DNA from: Winogradskyella tangerina | GTDB taxonomy: Bacteria > Bacteroidota > Bacteroidia > Flavobacteriales > Flavobacteriaceae | Direction of reading: 5' to 3' | Assembly: GCF_003260205.1 (NCBI RefSeq) | Contig: NZ_QERF01000004.1 | Location: 277,525 to 341,524 of the forward strand | Length of the DNA: 64,000 nucleotides | Shown: positions 1 to 9,114 of the stretch, one piece after another | Numbering within the stretch: the stretch's first letter is position 1 | Layout of the letters: each line of letters starts with the position of its first letter | Translations under genes and position numbers: made by a program | Notes under the pieces: generated by a model | The model's database searches: none | The model's input: only the letters and a program-made list of their open reading frames with translations | What the model was told of the DNA's origin: nothing

Positions 1-197
1 TCAGTAATTAAGGCCGTTTTAAAAACCTCATAAGAGATCTTACCACCTAATCTGTCGGAAATGACATTAATGGCATCGCCAACAAATCGTGGTGTAAAAA
101 GAACAAAGATCTTTGCTACGACTGTGATTATAACACCGATGATTAATCGGTATCTGTACTTATAAAAATATTTATTAAGATGCTTGAGTGCTTTCAT
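1..197 (-). CDS. ABC exporter half-transporter, N-terminal fragment (cut by window edge)
   Basis: Only the first 65 codons are visible, read on the minus strand from an ATG and running off the left edge. The peptide begins with a basic stretch and a hydrophobic helix at about residues 18-34, followed by TPRFVGDAINVI. That is typical of the first membrane helix and first periplasmic loop of MsbA-type ABC exporters, where the TPxxxGxxID-like turn is conserved. The ATPase domain would lie outside the window. It is divergent from the leucine dehydrogenase gene. The family call rests on this short N-terminus, so the substrate cannot be stated. Confidence 0.65.
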   Translation of the reverse strand, partial: MKALKHLNKYFYKYRYRLIIGVIITVVAKIFVLFTPRFVGDAINVISDRLGGKISYEVFKTALIT

Positions 198-250
198 TGT
201 GCGTTTGGTCAGTCAAAAGTATTACGATTATCTTATTTCAACGTTAATAT

Positions 251-282
251 TTTGCTAATCCTCTAATAATAATTTATTTTTG
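251..282 (+). promoter_or_regulatory. Bacteroidota promoter of the leucine dehydrogenase gene
   Basis: TTTG at 251-254 and TATTTTTG at 275-282 are separated by 20 bp, matching the Bacteroidota sigma-A consensus TTTG-N19/20-TAnnTTTG. The ATG at 329 lies 46 bases downstream. Confidence 0.6.
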
Positions 283-328
283 CTCGCTGTTTTTAGATAA
301 TCTTCAAACAGCCTTAATCTAAATCTCA

Positions 329-1432
329 ATGACTTCAGAAATCATAAGCTCTAAGGAGCTTTCAAAAGCGGATCCAGTATTTGGTCAAAACTCATTTGAT
401 GACCATGAGCAGATCGTTTTTTGTAACGACAAAGATACTGGTTTAAAAGCTATAATTGGCATCCATAATACGGTTTTAGGTCCTGCTCTTGGTGGTACCA
501 GAATGTGGAATTATGAAAATGAGTGGGCAGCGTTAAATGACGTTTTACGCTTATCTCGAGGAATGACCTATAAATCTGCAATTACCGGATTAAACCTTGG
601 TGGTGGAAAAGCCGTAATAATAGGAGATGCTAAAACTCAAAAAACACCGGAATTAATGCGTCGCTTTGGCGAGTTTGTTCACTCTTTGAGTGGAAGATAT
701 ATTACAGCTGAAGACGTTGGTATGGCAACTGCTGATATGGATACTGTAAGAGAGGTAACGCCATATGTAACCGGTATTTCTCAAAATAAAGGTGGTGCAG
801 GAAACCCGTCTCCAATCACGGCCTATGGTGTGTTTATGGGAATGAAAGCAGCTGCTAAATTTAAATTTGGTTCAGATGTTTTAGAAGATAAGAAGGTATT
901 TGTTCAAGGTATTGGAAATGTTGGTGAAGCATTGGTAGAGCACTTAAGTAATGAAGGTGCTAAGGTCACGATTGCTGATATTAGTCAAGAACGCTTAGAA
1001 GAAGTGAGCTCCAAGTACGGCGTTAATATCTATAACGGTAGCGATATTTACAGCGAAGCCATGGATATTTATGCACCATGTGCTTTAGGCGCAACGATCA
1101 ATGACGAAACAATCCATAAGTTGCAAGCAAAAATAATTGCCGGCGCTGCAAATAACCAGTTAGCAGAAGAAAATAAACACGGTAGATTACTACAAGAACG
1201 AGGTATTGTTTATGCTCCAGACTTTTTGATTAATGCAGGTGGAATTATCAATGTTTATGCTGAGTTAGAGAACTACGACAGACAAGAAATAATGCGTAAA
1301 ACTGAAAATATTTATAATACAACTTTAGAGATTCTTGAAAATGCTCAAGCTAATGCGATAACAACACACGAAGCTGCGTTTAGTATTGCTCGAGATCGTA
1401 TTGATACACGTAAAAGAGAAAACTCTAAATAA
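329..1432 (+). CDS. Glu/Leu/Phe/Val dehydrogenase, probably leucine dehydrogenase
   Basis: This is a cytoplasmic NAD-dependent amino-acid dehydrogenase that would deaminate leucine, isoleucine and valine to branched 2-oxo acids, feeding branched fatty-acid primers and catabolism. The N-terminal substrate domain contains GPALGGTRMW (51-60) and lysines K82 and K94, the latter in LGGGKAVIIGD, which correspond to substrate-binding and catalytic lysines of the family. A Rossmann motif GIGNVG at 194-199 binds NAD. The length of 367 residues matches leucine dehydrogenases and is shorter than glutamate dehydrogenases. It has its own promoter and a terminator hairpin before nusB. Preference for leucine over valine or phenylalanine is inferred from overall resemblance. 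Confidence 0.9.
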   Translation: MTSEIISSKELSKADPVFGQNSFDDHEQIVFCNDKDTGLKAIIGIHNTVLGPALGGTRMWNYENEWAALNDVLRLSRGMTYKSAITGLNLGGGKAVIIGDAKTQKTPELMRRFGEFVHSLSGRYITAEDVGMATADMDTVREVTPYVTGISQNKGGAGNPSPITAYGVFMGMKAAAKFKFGSDVLEDKKVFVQGIGNVGEALVEHLSNEGAKVTIADISQERLEEVSSKYGVNIYNGSDIYSEAMDIYAPCALGATINDETIHKLQAKIIAGAANNQLAEENKHGRLLQERGIVYAPDFLINAGGIINVYAELENYDRQEIMRKTENIYNTTLEILENAQANAITTHEAAFSIARDRIDTRKRENSK

Positions 1433-1464
1433 TTTTTTTCAGAATTAAATAATAGTATTTTTGC

Positions 1465-1493
1465 AAGGTGAATCTTAGTGGTTCACCTTTTTT
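1465..1493 (+). terminator. Rho-independent terminator after leucine dehydrogenase
   Basis: AAGGTGAA (1465-1472) pairs with TTCACCTT (1482-1489) around a 9-base loop, and further T residues follow to 1493. A promoter-like TATTTTTG sits just upstream at 1456-1463 and could start nusB transcription within the hairpin, but no good -33 element precedes it. Confidence 0.75.
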
Positions 1494-1522
1494 AATAACC
1501 TACGTAACGCCGTTCTTTCTAG

Positions 1523-2467
1523 ATGCTCAATAGAAGACACATTAGAATAAAAGTCATGCAATCATTGTATGCTTTTAAAGGTCATGAAAGTGACGATTTG
1601 GTTAAAGACGAAAAGTTTTTACTTCATAGTCTCGATGGTATGCTAGATTTATATCTCACAATCATCGCATTACTTACTGAAATTCATAAAAAGAGTAAGG
1701 ATTACAATTCTAAGCTTCAAAAGAAACTGCTTAATTCTGACTCGGACCGCAACCCAAATACAAAGTTTGAAGACAATCAATTGCTAAATTTAATTAGTAA
1801 TAACAAAATGCTTCAAGAGGTCATTACTAAACGAAAATTGAATTTCTGGCATCTCGATTTTGAATATGTCGACATTCTTTTCAAAACCATTAGAACTAGT
1901 GCGTTGTATGATAGGTATTTGAATTCACCAGAAAATGGATTCAAACAAGATCAGCAATTTGTTATCGATATCTACACCGAGATTATTGCGCCTAACGATA
2001 AGCTCTTTGATTATTTTGAAGACAAAAAGTTAACCTGGGTTGATGATTTTCCAGTTGTGAATACAGTATTGTTAAAACTACTTCGCAAGGTAAAGCTAAC
2101 TTCACCTGAAACAAAATTATTGCCAGAGCTATATAAGGATGAGGAAGACAAGGAGTTTGCAAAGGAACTTTTCAAAAAGACCATTCTTAATAATTCAAAA
2201 TTTGATGAGGAGATATCAAAGAAAACTACAAACTGGGATACAGAACGTTTAGCCAGTTTAGACGGGTTATTATTGAAAATGGCTTTGTGTGAATTTCAAA
2301 AATTCCCATCCATTCCACATAAGGTAACAATAAATGAATATCTCGAGATAGCCAAGGAATATTCCACACCAAAAAGTAGTTTATTTATCAACGGAATACT
2401 GGATAAAATCGTCAAGGAATATCAATCACAAAATTTATATCCAAAAGCAGGTAGAGGTTTAATGTAG
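1523..2467 (+). CDS. nusB: Transcription antitermination factor NusB
   Basis: NusB binds boxA RNA together with ribosomal protein S10 and supports antitermination and processing of rRNA transcripts. The start LNRRHIRIKVMQSLYAF is the characteristic first helix of Bacteroidota NusB. The protein is 314 residues, about twice the E. coli length, because this phylum carries a long N-terminal and central helical extension. The conserved NusB core is in the C-terminal half (about 170-300), including TNWDTERLASLDGLLLKMA and the INEYLEIAKEYSTPKSSLFINGIL region. It is followed by a DUF1573 lipoprotein gene and yajC in the same direction, a common flavobacterial order. Confidence 0.92.
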   Translation: MLNRRHIRIKVMQSLYAFKGHESDDLVKDEKFLLHSLDGMLDLYLTIIALLTEIHKKSKDYNSKLQKKLLNSDSDRNPNTKFEDNQLLNLISNNKMLQEVITKRKLNFWHLDFEYVDILFKTIRTSALYDRYLNSPENGFKQDQQFVIDIYTEIIAPNDKLFDYFEDKKLTWVDDFPVVNTVLLKLLRKVKLTSPETKLLPELYKDEEDKEFAKELFKKTILNNSKFDEEISKKTTNWDTERLASLDGLLLKMALCEFQKFPSIPHKVTINEYLEIAKEYSTPKSSLFINGILDKIVKEYQSQNLYPKAGRGLM

Positions 2468-2591
2468 TATGGCTTGTAGCGTTATTCTGGCAGAAACCTG
2501 TTAAGAGCAGGCTAAAAATTTTAATTGCTGGGAATAATTATTACCTTAGCCAACTGAAAAAATAGAGTATATTAATTAAAAAATATAAGTA

Positions 2592-3149
2592 ATGAAAAAG
2601 GTAATCTTAGGACTTAGTGCTTTATGTATGATCGCTTTTACATCTTGTAAAGATAATGCAGCGAGTAAAGTGAATTCGGAAAATGTTGCTGTGGCAGCTG
2701 AAAGAGATGCTAATGCTGGCAACTTCCCAGTGATGGAAATGGACAAGATGGAGCACGATTTCGGAACCATAGTGAATGGTACGCCGGTTGAAACTATCTT
2801 CAAGTACACAAACACAGGTAATTCAATGTTAGTAGTAAGTAACATTAAGAGTACATGTGGTTGTACAGTACCTTCAAACTACACTAAAGAAGTAGCACCT
2901 GGTCAAACAGGTCAGTTTACTGTGAAGTTTAATGGTAAAGGAAATGGAAAAGTTTCTAAATCTTTGACCATGACTACAAATACCGAGAAAGGTACAGAGG
3001 TTGTGAAGATCACTGCAATGGTTGAGCAAGATCCAAACGCTCCTCAAAGGCAGCCAGGTAAAGCAACAATTAACCCGCTTTCTACTGGAGGTACAACTCA
3101 AGTAAAGACATCAACTCAACCAGGTCACGAAGGTCATAACCACAACTAA
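2592..3149 (+). CDS. DUF1573 domain lipoprotein
   Basis: The product begins with a short signal peptide ending in a lipobox, with the Cys in AFTSCKDN at residue 19, so it is a predicted lipoprotein. Residues about 50-145 form a DUF1573 domain with the hallmark HDFGTIVNGTPVETIFKYTN and STCGCTVP signatures. This is an Ig-like fold common in secreted Bacteroidota proteins. The C-terminus is low in complexity and His-rich (GHEGHNHN). No biochemical function is known for the family. The gene ends 9 bases before yajC, so the two are likely cotranscribed. Confidence 0.85.
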   Translation: MKKVILGLSALCMIAFTSCKDNAASKVNSENVAVAAERDANAGNFPVMEMDKMEHDFGTIVNGTPVETIFKYTNTGNSMLVVSNIKSTCGCTVPSNYTKEVAPGQTGQFTVKFNGKGNGKVSKSLTMTTNTEKGTEVVKITAMVEQDPNAPQRQPGKATINPLSTGGTTQVKTSTQPGHEGHNHN

Positions 3150-3158
3150 TTGAATTAA

Positions 3159-3449
3159 ATGGAAGGATTAGGATCATTTTTACCGTTTATAGCCATTTTT
3201 GCTGTGATGTATTTCTTTATGATTGCACCACAACTGAAACGCCAGAAACAAGAAAAAAAGTTTGCAAATGAGCTTAAACGCGGAGACCGTGTTATTACCA
3301 AAAGTGGTATGCATGGGAAGGTTGTAGATTTAAACGAAAAAGATCATAGCTGTGTTATTGAAACGTCAGCAGGTAAAATTAAGTTTGAACGCTCTGCAAT
3401 TTCAATGGAGATGAGTAAAAAGCTAAATGCTCCAGCCAAGGCGAAGTAA
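3159..3449 (+). CDS. yajC: Preprotein translocase subunit YajC
   Basis: YajC is a small single-pass inner-membrane protein that associates with SecDF at the Sec translocon. The 96-residue product has one N-terminal membrane helix (about 5-24, ending FFMIAPQ) and a cytoplasmic domain with the family signature LKRGDRVITKSGMHGKV. Its length and layout are normal. It is the last gene of the nusB-DUF1573-yajC group and is followed by a strong terminator. Confidence 0.93.
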   Translation: MEGLGSFLPFIAIFAVMYFFMIAPQLKRQKQEKKFANELKRGDRVITKSGMHGKVVDLNEKDHSCVIETSAGKIKFERSAISMEMSKKLNAPAKAK

Positions 3450-3476
3450 AAGTGAATTCAATGCTTTAAAAATATC

Positions 3477-3507
3477 AAAAAGCCACTCGGATTGAGTGGC
3501 TTTTTTT
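3477..3507. terminator. Bidirectional terminator between yajC and the YdeI-like gene
   Basis: GCCACTC (3482-3488) pairs with GAGTGGC (3494-3500), flanked by an A-run on the left and seven T residues on the right. It can therefore serve both convergent genes. Confidence 0.85.
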
Positions 3508-3509
3508 AT

Positions 3510-4109
3510 TTAGCAATTTTTGTATTTATCATTAAGGCCAACACCATTAATGATCATTGGTGTGATCTTTTCTATACGCGAGTGTTTGGTCGCTTCGCGC
3601 TTTGCCTGATCGATGTACTCACAATATTCACGTTGCTTCCCAGGAGTTAAGGCATTGAATCCTGACTTGAGGTCGGCATTCGAATTAAATGCAGCTTCTA
3701 ATTCTGAAGGAACAACCACAGGCTTAGATTGACGTTGAGGTTTAATCTCTTTGCCTGCCTTCTGATTAGCAATAGCCTCTTTCACATAAGATAACACCAA
3801 ATCTTTATTAATATCTGCCTTGCTTTCAAAACGTATTTGTCTTAAGGCTTTAGTTTTACCTTCCTGCGCATTTACTAAGACGTTTTGGTCGTCTTTCAAA
3901 AAGACACCTTGAAAAAACCAAACACCAAAATGGTTTTTAAAAGCACCTAAACCAACTACATTTTTGCCATTGAGGCAATACGTCGGAGCACTCCATTTAA
4001 TAGTTTCGTCGAGTTCTGTCGAATTTATGACGTCTCGAAGTATAGTAAGTTCTTCGCCAAAATGAGAGTTTGTTTCAATATATTCTTCTACTGAGTATAC
4101 TTTTTTCAT
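3510..4109 (-). CDS. YdeI/OmpD-associated family protein with DUF1801 domain
   Basis: The N-terminal part (about 15-115) resembles the DUF1801/YdhG fold, with TIKWSAPTYCLNGKNVVGLGAFKNHFGVWFF in its core region. The C-terminal part (about 130-199) is the YdeI/OmpD-associated segment with LTPGKQREYCEYIDQAKREATKHSRIEKI. The protein is 199 residues, has no signal peptide and is presumably cytoplasmic. The family is widespread, and no enzymatic activity is established. It stands alone between two opposed neighbours. Confidence 0.8.
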   Translation of the reverse strand: MKKVYSVEEYIETNSHFGEELTILRDVINSTELDETIKWSAPTYCLNGKNVVGLGAFKNHFGVWFFQGVFLKDDQNVLVNAQEGKTKALRQIRFESKADINKDLVLSYVKEAIANQKAGKEIKPQRQSKPVVVPSELEAAFNSNADLKSGFNALTPGKQREYCEYIDQAKREATKHSRIEKITPMIINGVGLNDKYKNC

Positions 4110-4163
4110 AAGACTGCGTAATTGATATTAGTTAGACCGGTAAGTTAAGAAATAGAAATGTTG

Positions 4164-5396
4164 CTAGCTCGATTTTTGAGCCGTTAGCTCGGCAATCTTG
4201 CAAATTACCTCTACAGCTTTTTGCATACTTTCTACAGGGACATACTCATATCGCCCATGAAAATTATGACCTCCAGCAAATATATTTGGACAAGGTAATC
4301 CCATGTAAGATAATTGCGACCCATCAGTTCCGCCACGGATAGGTTTGATAAGAGGCTCGATACCTAAAGATTTCATAGCTTCTTCGGCAATATCAACAAT
4401 ATGCATAACAGGTTCAACCTTTTCCCTCATATTGAAATATTGATCCTTTATTTCGAGTTCAAAAATTTCCTTACCATACTTCTGATTTAGATCGTAAGCA
4501 ATGCGTTCCATTAAAGCTTTTCTGGCCTCAAATTTATCTTTATCGTGGTCTCTAATAATATACTGCAAAGTTGTTTCTTCAACTTTTCCTTCAACTTTAT
4601 ACAGATGAAAAAAACCTTCGTATCCTTCGGTATTTTCAGGTGTTTCCATTTTTGGCAAGGCATTAATAAACTCGGTGGCATAATACATTGAGTTTACCAT
4701 CTTATCTTTAGCATAGCCGGGATGAACTATTTTTCCCTTCACCTTAATTTTTGCCCCGGCGGCATTAAAGTTTTCATATTCTAATTCACCAATTTGACTT
4801 CCGTCCATGGTATAAGCCCAATCAGCTCCAAATTTTTCAACATCAAACTTATGGGCACCACGACCAATCTCCTCATCTGGCGTAAATCCAACTTTAATAG
4901 TTCCGTGTTTAATTTCAGGATGATTGATAAGGTACTCCATGGCAGTAACAATTTCTGTTATACCAGCCTTGTCATCAGCTCCAAGTAGGGTTGTTCCATC
5001 TGTCGTAATCAAAGTCTGACCTTTATATAATAATAGGTCTTCAAAATAATCAGGCGATAAAACGATGTTTTCTTCAGCGTTCAAAACAATATCTTCCCCG
5101 TTGTAATTTTCAACAATTTGTGGGTTCACATTAGCGCCAGTAAAATCTGGTGATGTATCGAAGTGAGATATAAATCCAATAGTCGGTACGTCATGGTCAA
5201 CATTGCTTGGCAGTGTTGCCATTATATAAGCGTTATCATCTATACTAACATCACTCATACCAATAGCCTTTAGATCCTCAACTAACTTATTTGCCAAATC
5301 CCATTGTTTGGCCGTACTTGGTGTAGTTTCAGAATTTGGGTCTGACTCCGTATCTATAGTAACATAGCTGATAAAGCGGTCAATAATGTGTTGCAT
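4164..5396 (-). CDS. pepT: Peptidase T (tripeptide aminopeptidase)
   Basis: This M20B zinc metallopeptidase removes the N-terminal residue from tripeptides in the cytosol. Counted from the ATG at 5396, it has 410 residues, the normal length. Metal and catalytic residues are visible: H78 and D80 in SHFDTSPD, D141 in [10 protein letters not shown]175-E176 in TPDEEIGRG, the [10 protein letters not shown] motif and the C-terminal His in [14 protein letters not shown] longer reading from TTG at 5414 is unlikely because it would start inside a promoter -7 element (5412-5419), while [12 protein letters not shown] matches the family N-terminus. Confidence 0.93.
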   Translation of the reverse strand: MQHIIDRFISYVTIDTESDPNSETTPSTAKQWDLANKLVEDLKAIGMSDVSIDDNAYIMATLPSNVDHDVPTIGFISHFDTSPDFTGANVNPQIVENYNGEDIVLNAEENIVLSPDYFEDLLLYKGQTLITTDGTTLLGADDKAGITEIVTAMEYLINHPEIKHGTIKVGFTPDEEIGRGAHKFDVEKFGADWAYTMDGSQIGELEYENFNAAGAKIKVKGKIVHPGYAKDKMVNSMYYATEFINALPKMETPENTEGYEGFFHLYKVEGKVEETTLQYIIRDHDKDKFEARKALMERIAYDLNQKYGKEIFELEIKDQYFNMREKVEPVMHIVDIAEEAMKSLGIEPLIKPIRGGTDGSQLSYMGLPCPNIFAGGHNFHGRYEYVPVESMQKAVEVICKIAELTAQKSS

Positions 5397-5411
5397 GTTT
5401 AAAGTTTTTAC

Positions 5412-5419
5412 CAAAAATA
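5412..5419 (-). promoter_or_regulatory. Promoter -7 element of pepT
   Basis: TATTTTTG on the minus strand matches TAnnTTTG and ends 15 bases before the pepT ATG. No clear -33 TTTG is visible at the usual spacing, so it is a partial match. Confidence 0.4.
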
Positions 5420-5530
5420 AGAACTATTGCGATGAAACATTAAACAGAATTGAAATACTTTTTAAATTATTGGTTACTAAATAAATATATTTTATTTTTA
5501 TTGAAACGCTATTAATCAAACCACTAACTA

Positions 5531-5611
5531 ATGCAATACTTTTTCAGTTTTATACTGACTTTGGTAGCTCTATCTTACTTCATTTCTAAGACCTCTCCAA
5601 AAACTATATAG
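5531..5611 (+). CDS. Possible 26-residue hydrophobic small ORF upstream of the efflux operon
   Basis: An ATG-initiated ORF of 26 codons encodes a mostly hydrophobic peptide (MQYFFSFILTLVALSYFIS, then a basic tail). Its stop codon is one base before the ATG of the outer-membrane efflux gene. The spacing suggests translational coupling or a leader-peptide role, and the composition would suit a single membrane helix. Nothing beyond position and composition supports it, and chance ORFs of this size are common in AT-rich DNA. Confidence 0.3.
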   Translation: MQYFFSFILTLVALSYFISKTSPKTI

Positions 5612-5612
5612 T

Positions 5613-7952
5613 ATGAGAAACCAACTCACCATCATCCTTTTAATTTTTAGCTCTCTGGTATTTGCTCAAAAGCAGACCTATAATATTGGTTTTCTGCTCG
5701 ACAATACCAAACCAGAACTTCAGCCAGTTATGACACAAATGCAAGATCAAATTATGGCTGTTGTCGGAGAGGATGCTGAAATTCAGTTTCCCAGTGATCG
5801 CATATTATTGAATAGGTTTGATCTCGAGAAAGCCCAGCAAAACTACGCACAATTATTGGCTGATGATACCGATATTATTTTGGCCTTTGGAGTAGTAAAT
5901 AACGCAGTAATAAGTCAGCAAAGTAGTTTTCCTAAACCCGTAATTTTATTTGGTGCTGTTAACAGCGATTTTATTGAACTCGATTTAAGTAAGAACAATT
6001 CAGGTATCGATAATTTCACTTATTTGATCGATTCACAATCCTTCCTTGAAGATTTCAAAGTGTTCAAGGAATTGGCAGAGTTCAATACATTAGGCATTGC
6101 TATTGAAGCGGCCTTAGTTGATTTTTTACCCCTGAAAGAAACTTTTGATAAGGAATTTCAAGAGTTAAATGCGAGCTATAAATTAATCCCGTTCAGTACA
6201 CCGGAAGACATTACTCAGAATCTTGATGGTATAGATGCTGTTTATTTGGCAGGCGGATTTTTTCTATCAAATGAAGAAATAAATACACTGGCTAAGGCAT
6301 TTGTTCAACGTAGTTTACCTTCATTTACTTCACTCGGAATCGATCAGGTGAAGGAAGGTATTATGGGAACTAATCAGGCTGATGAGGATTTTTCACAATT
6401 TTTAAGGCGAATTGCACTTACCGTCGAAGGATATGTAAATGGAATGCCACTATCTGAGATGCCGGTATATATCGAAAGTACAAGCAGATTAACTGTGAAT
6501 TTCAACACAGCGGACGCAGTAGGTGTTTCCTTCAAATATAGCCTTATTAACGATACTGACTTTGTAGGTGAAATGAAAAACGCTTATTCTGATAAACAGT
6601 TCAATTTATTAGAAGTGATCAACGGAGTTCTGGATGCGAACCTATTTTTACAGTCCTCTCAAAAAGAGGTTGACTTATCGACCCAAGATGTCAAGGCTGC
6701 TAAAAGTAACTATTTGCCGAGTTTAACTGCCGCTGCCAATGGCACATATACCGATCCTAATCTTGCAGAAATTAGTAATGGACAGAACCCTGAATTTCAG
6801 ACCGCTGGAAACATCACCTTACAACAAACGGTATTTTCTGAAGCTGCTAATGCGAATATTTCCATTCAGAAAAGTTTACAAAAAGCACAGCAAGAGAATT
6901 TCAATACGGATCAACTAGACCTTATTTTCGATGCAACTAATGTATATTTCAATGTATTGATCTTAAAAACAAATGCACAAGTTCAATTACGAAATTTAAA
7001 TCTCACTAAGCGTAATTTAGAGATCGCAACGCAAAACTTTGAAGCTGGTCAATCTGGGAAATCAGATATGTTACGTTTTCGAAGCCAAATGGCACAAAAC
7101 ACTCAGTCGCTCGTTCAGGCTGTGAACCAGTTAGAGCAAAGCTTTATAGCATTGAATCAATTACTCAATAATCCTGTGAATACCGAAATAGATATTGAAG
7201 ACGCTGAGTTGGGAGAAGGTATTTTTGATGAGTATAATTACAACCAGCTTAGAGACCTCCTTGATGATCCCGTATCGCGCGAGCCCTTTATTGAGTTTCT
7301 TATTGAAGAGGCCAAGAATAACGCACCAGAATTAAAATCTCTCGGTTACAATTTAGATGCAACTGAGCGTAATCTGCGTCTCAATAGTGCTGGCCGTTTT
7401 CTACCAACAGTGGCTTTACAAGGACAATATAATCAAGTTTTTAATAGGAGTGGTGTGGGCAGTACGGCTGCTCCAGGATTTCCTTTAATTGATAACAATT
7501 ACAGTGTTGGATTAAATGTTTCTATCCCCATTTTGAATCAGAATTTAACTAATATCAACAGACAGACTGCTATTATTCAGAAAGACCAATTAAATATTAA
7601 TAAAGAAAATACAGAGTTGGCTATTTCTGCAAATGTGAGAAATGGAGTTCTTAATTTGGTCAATGAGATTTCTAATATTGAATTGTCTAAAGTTTCTGAG
7701 GAAACGGCCAAGGAAGCTCTAGAGCTTACACAAACCTCATACTCAAATGGAGCAGTAACCATCATACAGTTGATAGATGCACAGAATAATTATTTAAATG
7801 CTCAATTAGACAGAGCAAATGCCATCTATAATTACTTGATAAATGCACTACAACTAGAGCGTTTTCTAGGCTATTATTTCTTGCTGAACAGTAAAGAAAA
7901 TAATGATGCTTTTAGTCAGAGATTTTTAGAATTTTTAAATACAAGAAATTAA
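5613..7952 (+). CDS. TolC-family outer-membrane factor fused to an N-terminal periplasmic-binding-like domain
   Basis: This is the outer-membrane channel component of the tripartite efflux system encoded with the next two genes. A signal peptide (about 1-18, ending VFA-Q) precedes about 300 residues resembling ABC substrate-binding proteins of the PF04392 type (YNIGFLLDNTKPE, ILAFGVVNNAVI, VYLAGGFFLSNEE). The TolC/OEP repeat region follows from about 330 to 779, with two coiled-coil repeats including NFEAGQSGKSDMLRFRSQ and SYSNGAVTIIQLIDAQNNYL. At 779 residues it is about 300 longer than an ordinary TolC because of the N-terminal domain. The substrate is unknown. Confidence 0.85.
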   Translation: MRNQLTIILLIFSSLVFAQKQTYNIGFLLDNTKPELQPVMTQMQDQIMAVVGEDAEIQFPSDRILLNRFDLEKAQQNYAQLLADDTDIILAFGVVNNAVISQQSSFPKPVILFGAVNSDFIELDLSKNNSGIDNFTYLIDSQSFLEDFKVFKELAEFNTLGIAIEAALVDFLPLKETFDKEFQELNASYKLIPFSTPEDITQNLDGIDAVYLAGGFFLSNEEINTLAKAFVQRSLPSFTSLGIDQVKEGIMGTNQADEDFSQFLRRIALTVEGYVNGMPLSEMPVYIESTSRLTVNFNTADAVGVSFKYSLINDTDFVGEMKNAYSDKQFNLLEVINGVLDANLFLQSSQKEVDLSTQDVKAAKSNYLPSLTAAANGTYTDPNLAEISNGQNPEFQTAGNITLQQTVFSEAANANISIQKSLQKAQQENFNTDQLDLIFDATNVYFNVLILKTNAQVQLRNLNLTKRNLEIATQNFEAGQSGKSDMLRFRSQMAQNTQSLVQAVNQLEQSFIALNQLLNNPVNTEIDIEDAELGEGIFDEYNYNQLRDLLDDPVSREPFIEFLIEEAKNNAPELKSLGYNLDATERNLRLNSAGRFLPTVALQGQYNQVFNRSGVGSTAAPGFPLIDNNYSVGLNVSIPILNQNLTNINRQTAIIQKDQLNINKENTELAISANVRNGVLNLVNEISNIELSKVSEETAKEALELTQTSYSNGAVTIIQLIDAQNNYLNAQLDRANAIYNYLINALQLERFLGYYFLLNSKENNDAFSQRFLEFLNTRN

Positions 7953-8012
7953 AATAAAGAATGCGGCTAATTTTCAATTCTCGAAAGTGATGCCAATTTA
8001 AATATTACCAAA

Positions 8013-9098
8013 ATGAAATACGGACTCAAAATTCTTAGTTTAGTTTTTACAACATTTCTACTCGTTGCGTGCGGTGAAGAGGAAAAAGTAGCTGAAAAAT
8101 TTACACGACCTGTAAAATACCAGGAAGTAGGATATCTTGGAGGTGAAAAAATCAGAAGCTTTAGTGGCACGGCAAAAACCGAAAAGATTATTAATCTCAG
8201 TTTTAGAAACACTGGTATTATCACACAGTTTGATATTAAACTAGGTCAGAAAGTTAAGAAAGGAGAGTTGTTAGCAAAGTTAGATAATGTTCAGTCTCGT
8301 TTGGCCTACGAACAATCAATTACGCAGCTTAATAGTGCAGAATCACAAATGAATACTGCCAAACTCAGTCTCAATCGAACACGATCTCTTTTTGAAAAAG
8401 GAAGTGCATCCCTAAGTGATTTTGAATCTGCTAAAAATGCCTATAAAACTGCACAGGAAAGTTATCAATCCGCAAAACGTGGTGTTGGAATTCAGCAAGA
8501 CCAGATCAATTACGGATATATATACGCGCCCGAAGACGGCGTTATTGCGTCGGTCACATCAGAAGTGGATGAAACCGTTAGTCCTGGCCAGGCAGTAGCA
8601 ACCCTCAATGCGGGTACAGACATGGAAATAACTTTGGGTATCCCTGAAAGTGTAATTAACGGTGTTGAACAAGACATGACAGTTATGGTTAATTTTTCCT
8701 CATTGCCCGATAAGCAGTTTAAGGCAAAAGTGACCGAAGTTTCACCAGCTGTAGATGCCAATACAGCAACCTATCCGGTTCGTGTGACTGTTACAAATCC
8801 AAGTGATGATATTAAAAGTGGAATGTCTGCCAATGTCACCTTCGATTTTGGAGATAGAGAGGCGAGTAAAAGTGTATTAGTGGTTCCGGCGAATGCTGTC
8901 GGCGAGGACAGTAATGGGCGCTTCGTTTTTGTTATTGAAAATGAAGGTGAAAGTACAAAAGTGAAAAAACAGAAAATTGCTATTGGAAATTTAACCGCTG
9001 ATGGTTTCGAAATAAAATCAGGATTATCTGCAGGGCAAAAAATTGCAGTTGCCGGTCTTCAGACTTTATTAGACGGACAAGAAGTGAAACTTCAATAA
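8013..9098 (+). CDS. RND efflux periplasmic adaptor (membrane fusion protein)
   Basis: This is a lipoprotein adaptor that would bridge the inner-membrane RND pump and the outer-membrane factor. The signal sequence ends in LLVAC with Cys20 as the lipidation site. The barrel-sandwich and hairpin region follows (FDIKLGQKVKKGELLAKLDN, then a coiled-coil hairpin at about 95-155). Next come a second lipoyl half (IYAPEDGVIASV) and the beta-barrel and membrane-proximal domains up to residue 361. It lies 60 bases after the TolC-like gene and 16 bases before the pump gene, consistent with one operon. Confidence 0.92.
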   Translation: MKYGLKILSLVFTTFLLVACGEEEKVAEKFTRPVKYQEVGYLGGEKIRSFSGTAKTEKIINLSFRNTGIITQFDIKLGQKVKKGELLAKLDNVQSRLAYEQSITQLNSAESQMNTAKLSLNRTRSLFEKGSASLSDFESAKNAYKTAQESYQSAKRGVGIQQDQINYGYIYAPEDGVIASVTSEVDETVSPGQAVATLNAGTDMEITLGIPESVINGVEQDMTVMVNFSSLPDKQFKAKVTEVSPAVDANTATYPVRVTVTNPSDDIKSGMSANVTFDFGDREASKSVLVVPANAVGEDSNGRFVFVIENEGESTKVKKQKIAIGNLTADGFEIKSGLSAGQKIAVAGLQTLLDGQEVKLQ

Positions 9099-9114
9099 TA
9101 AACTAACCAACCAA

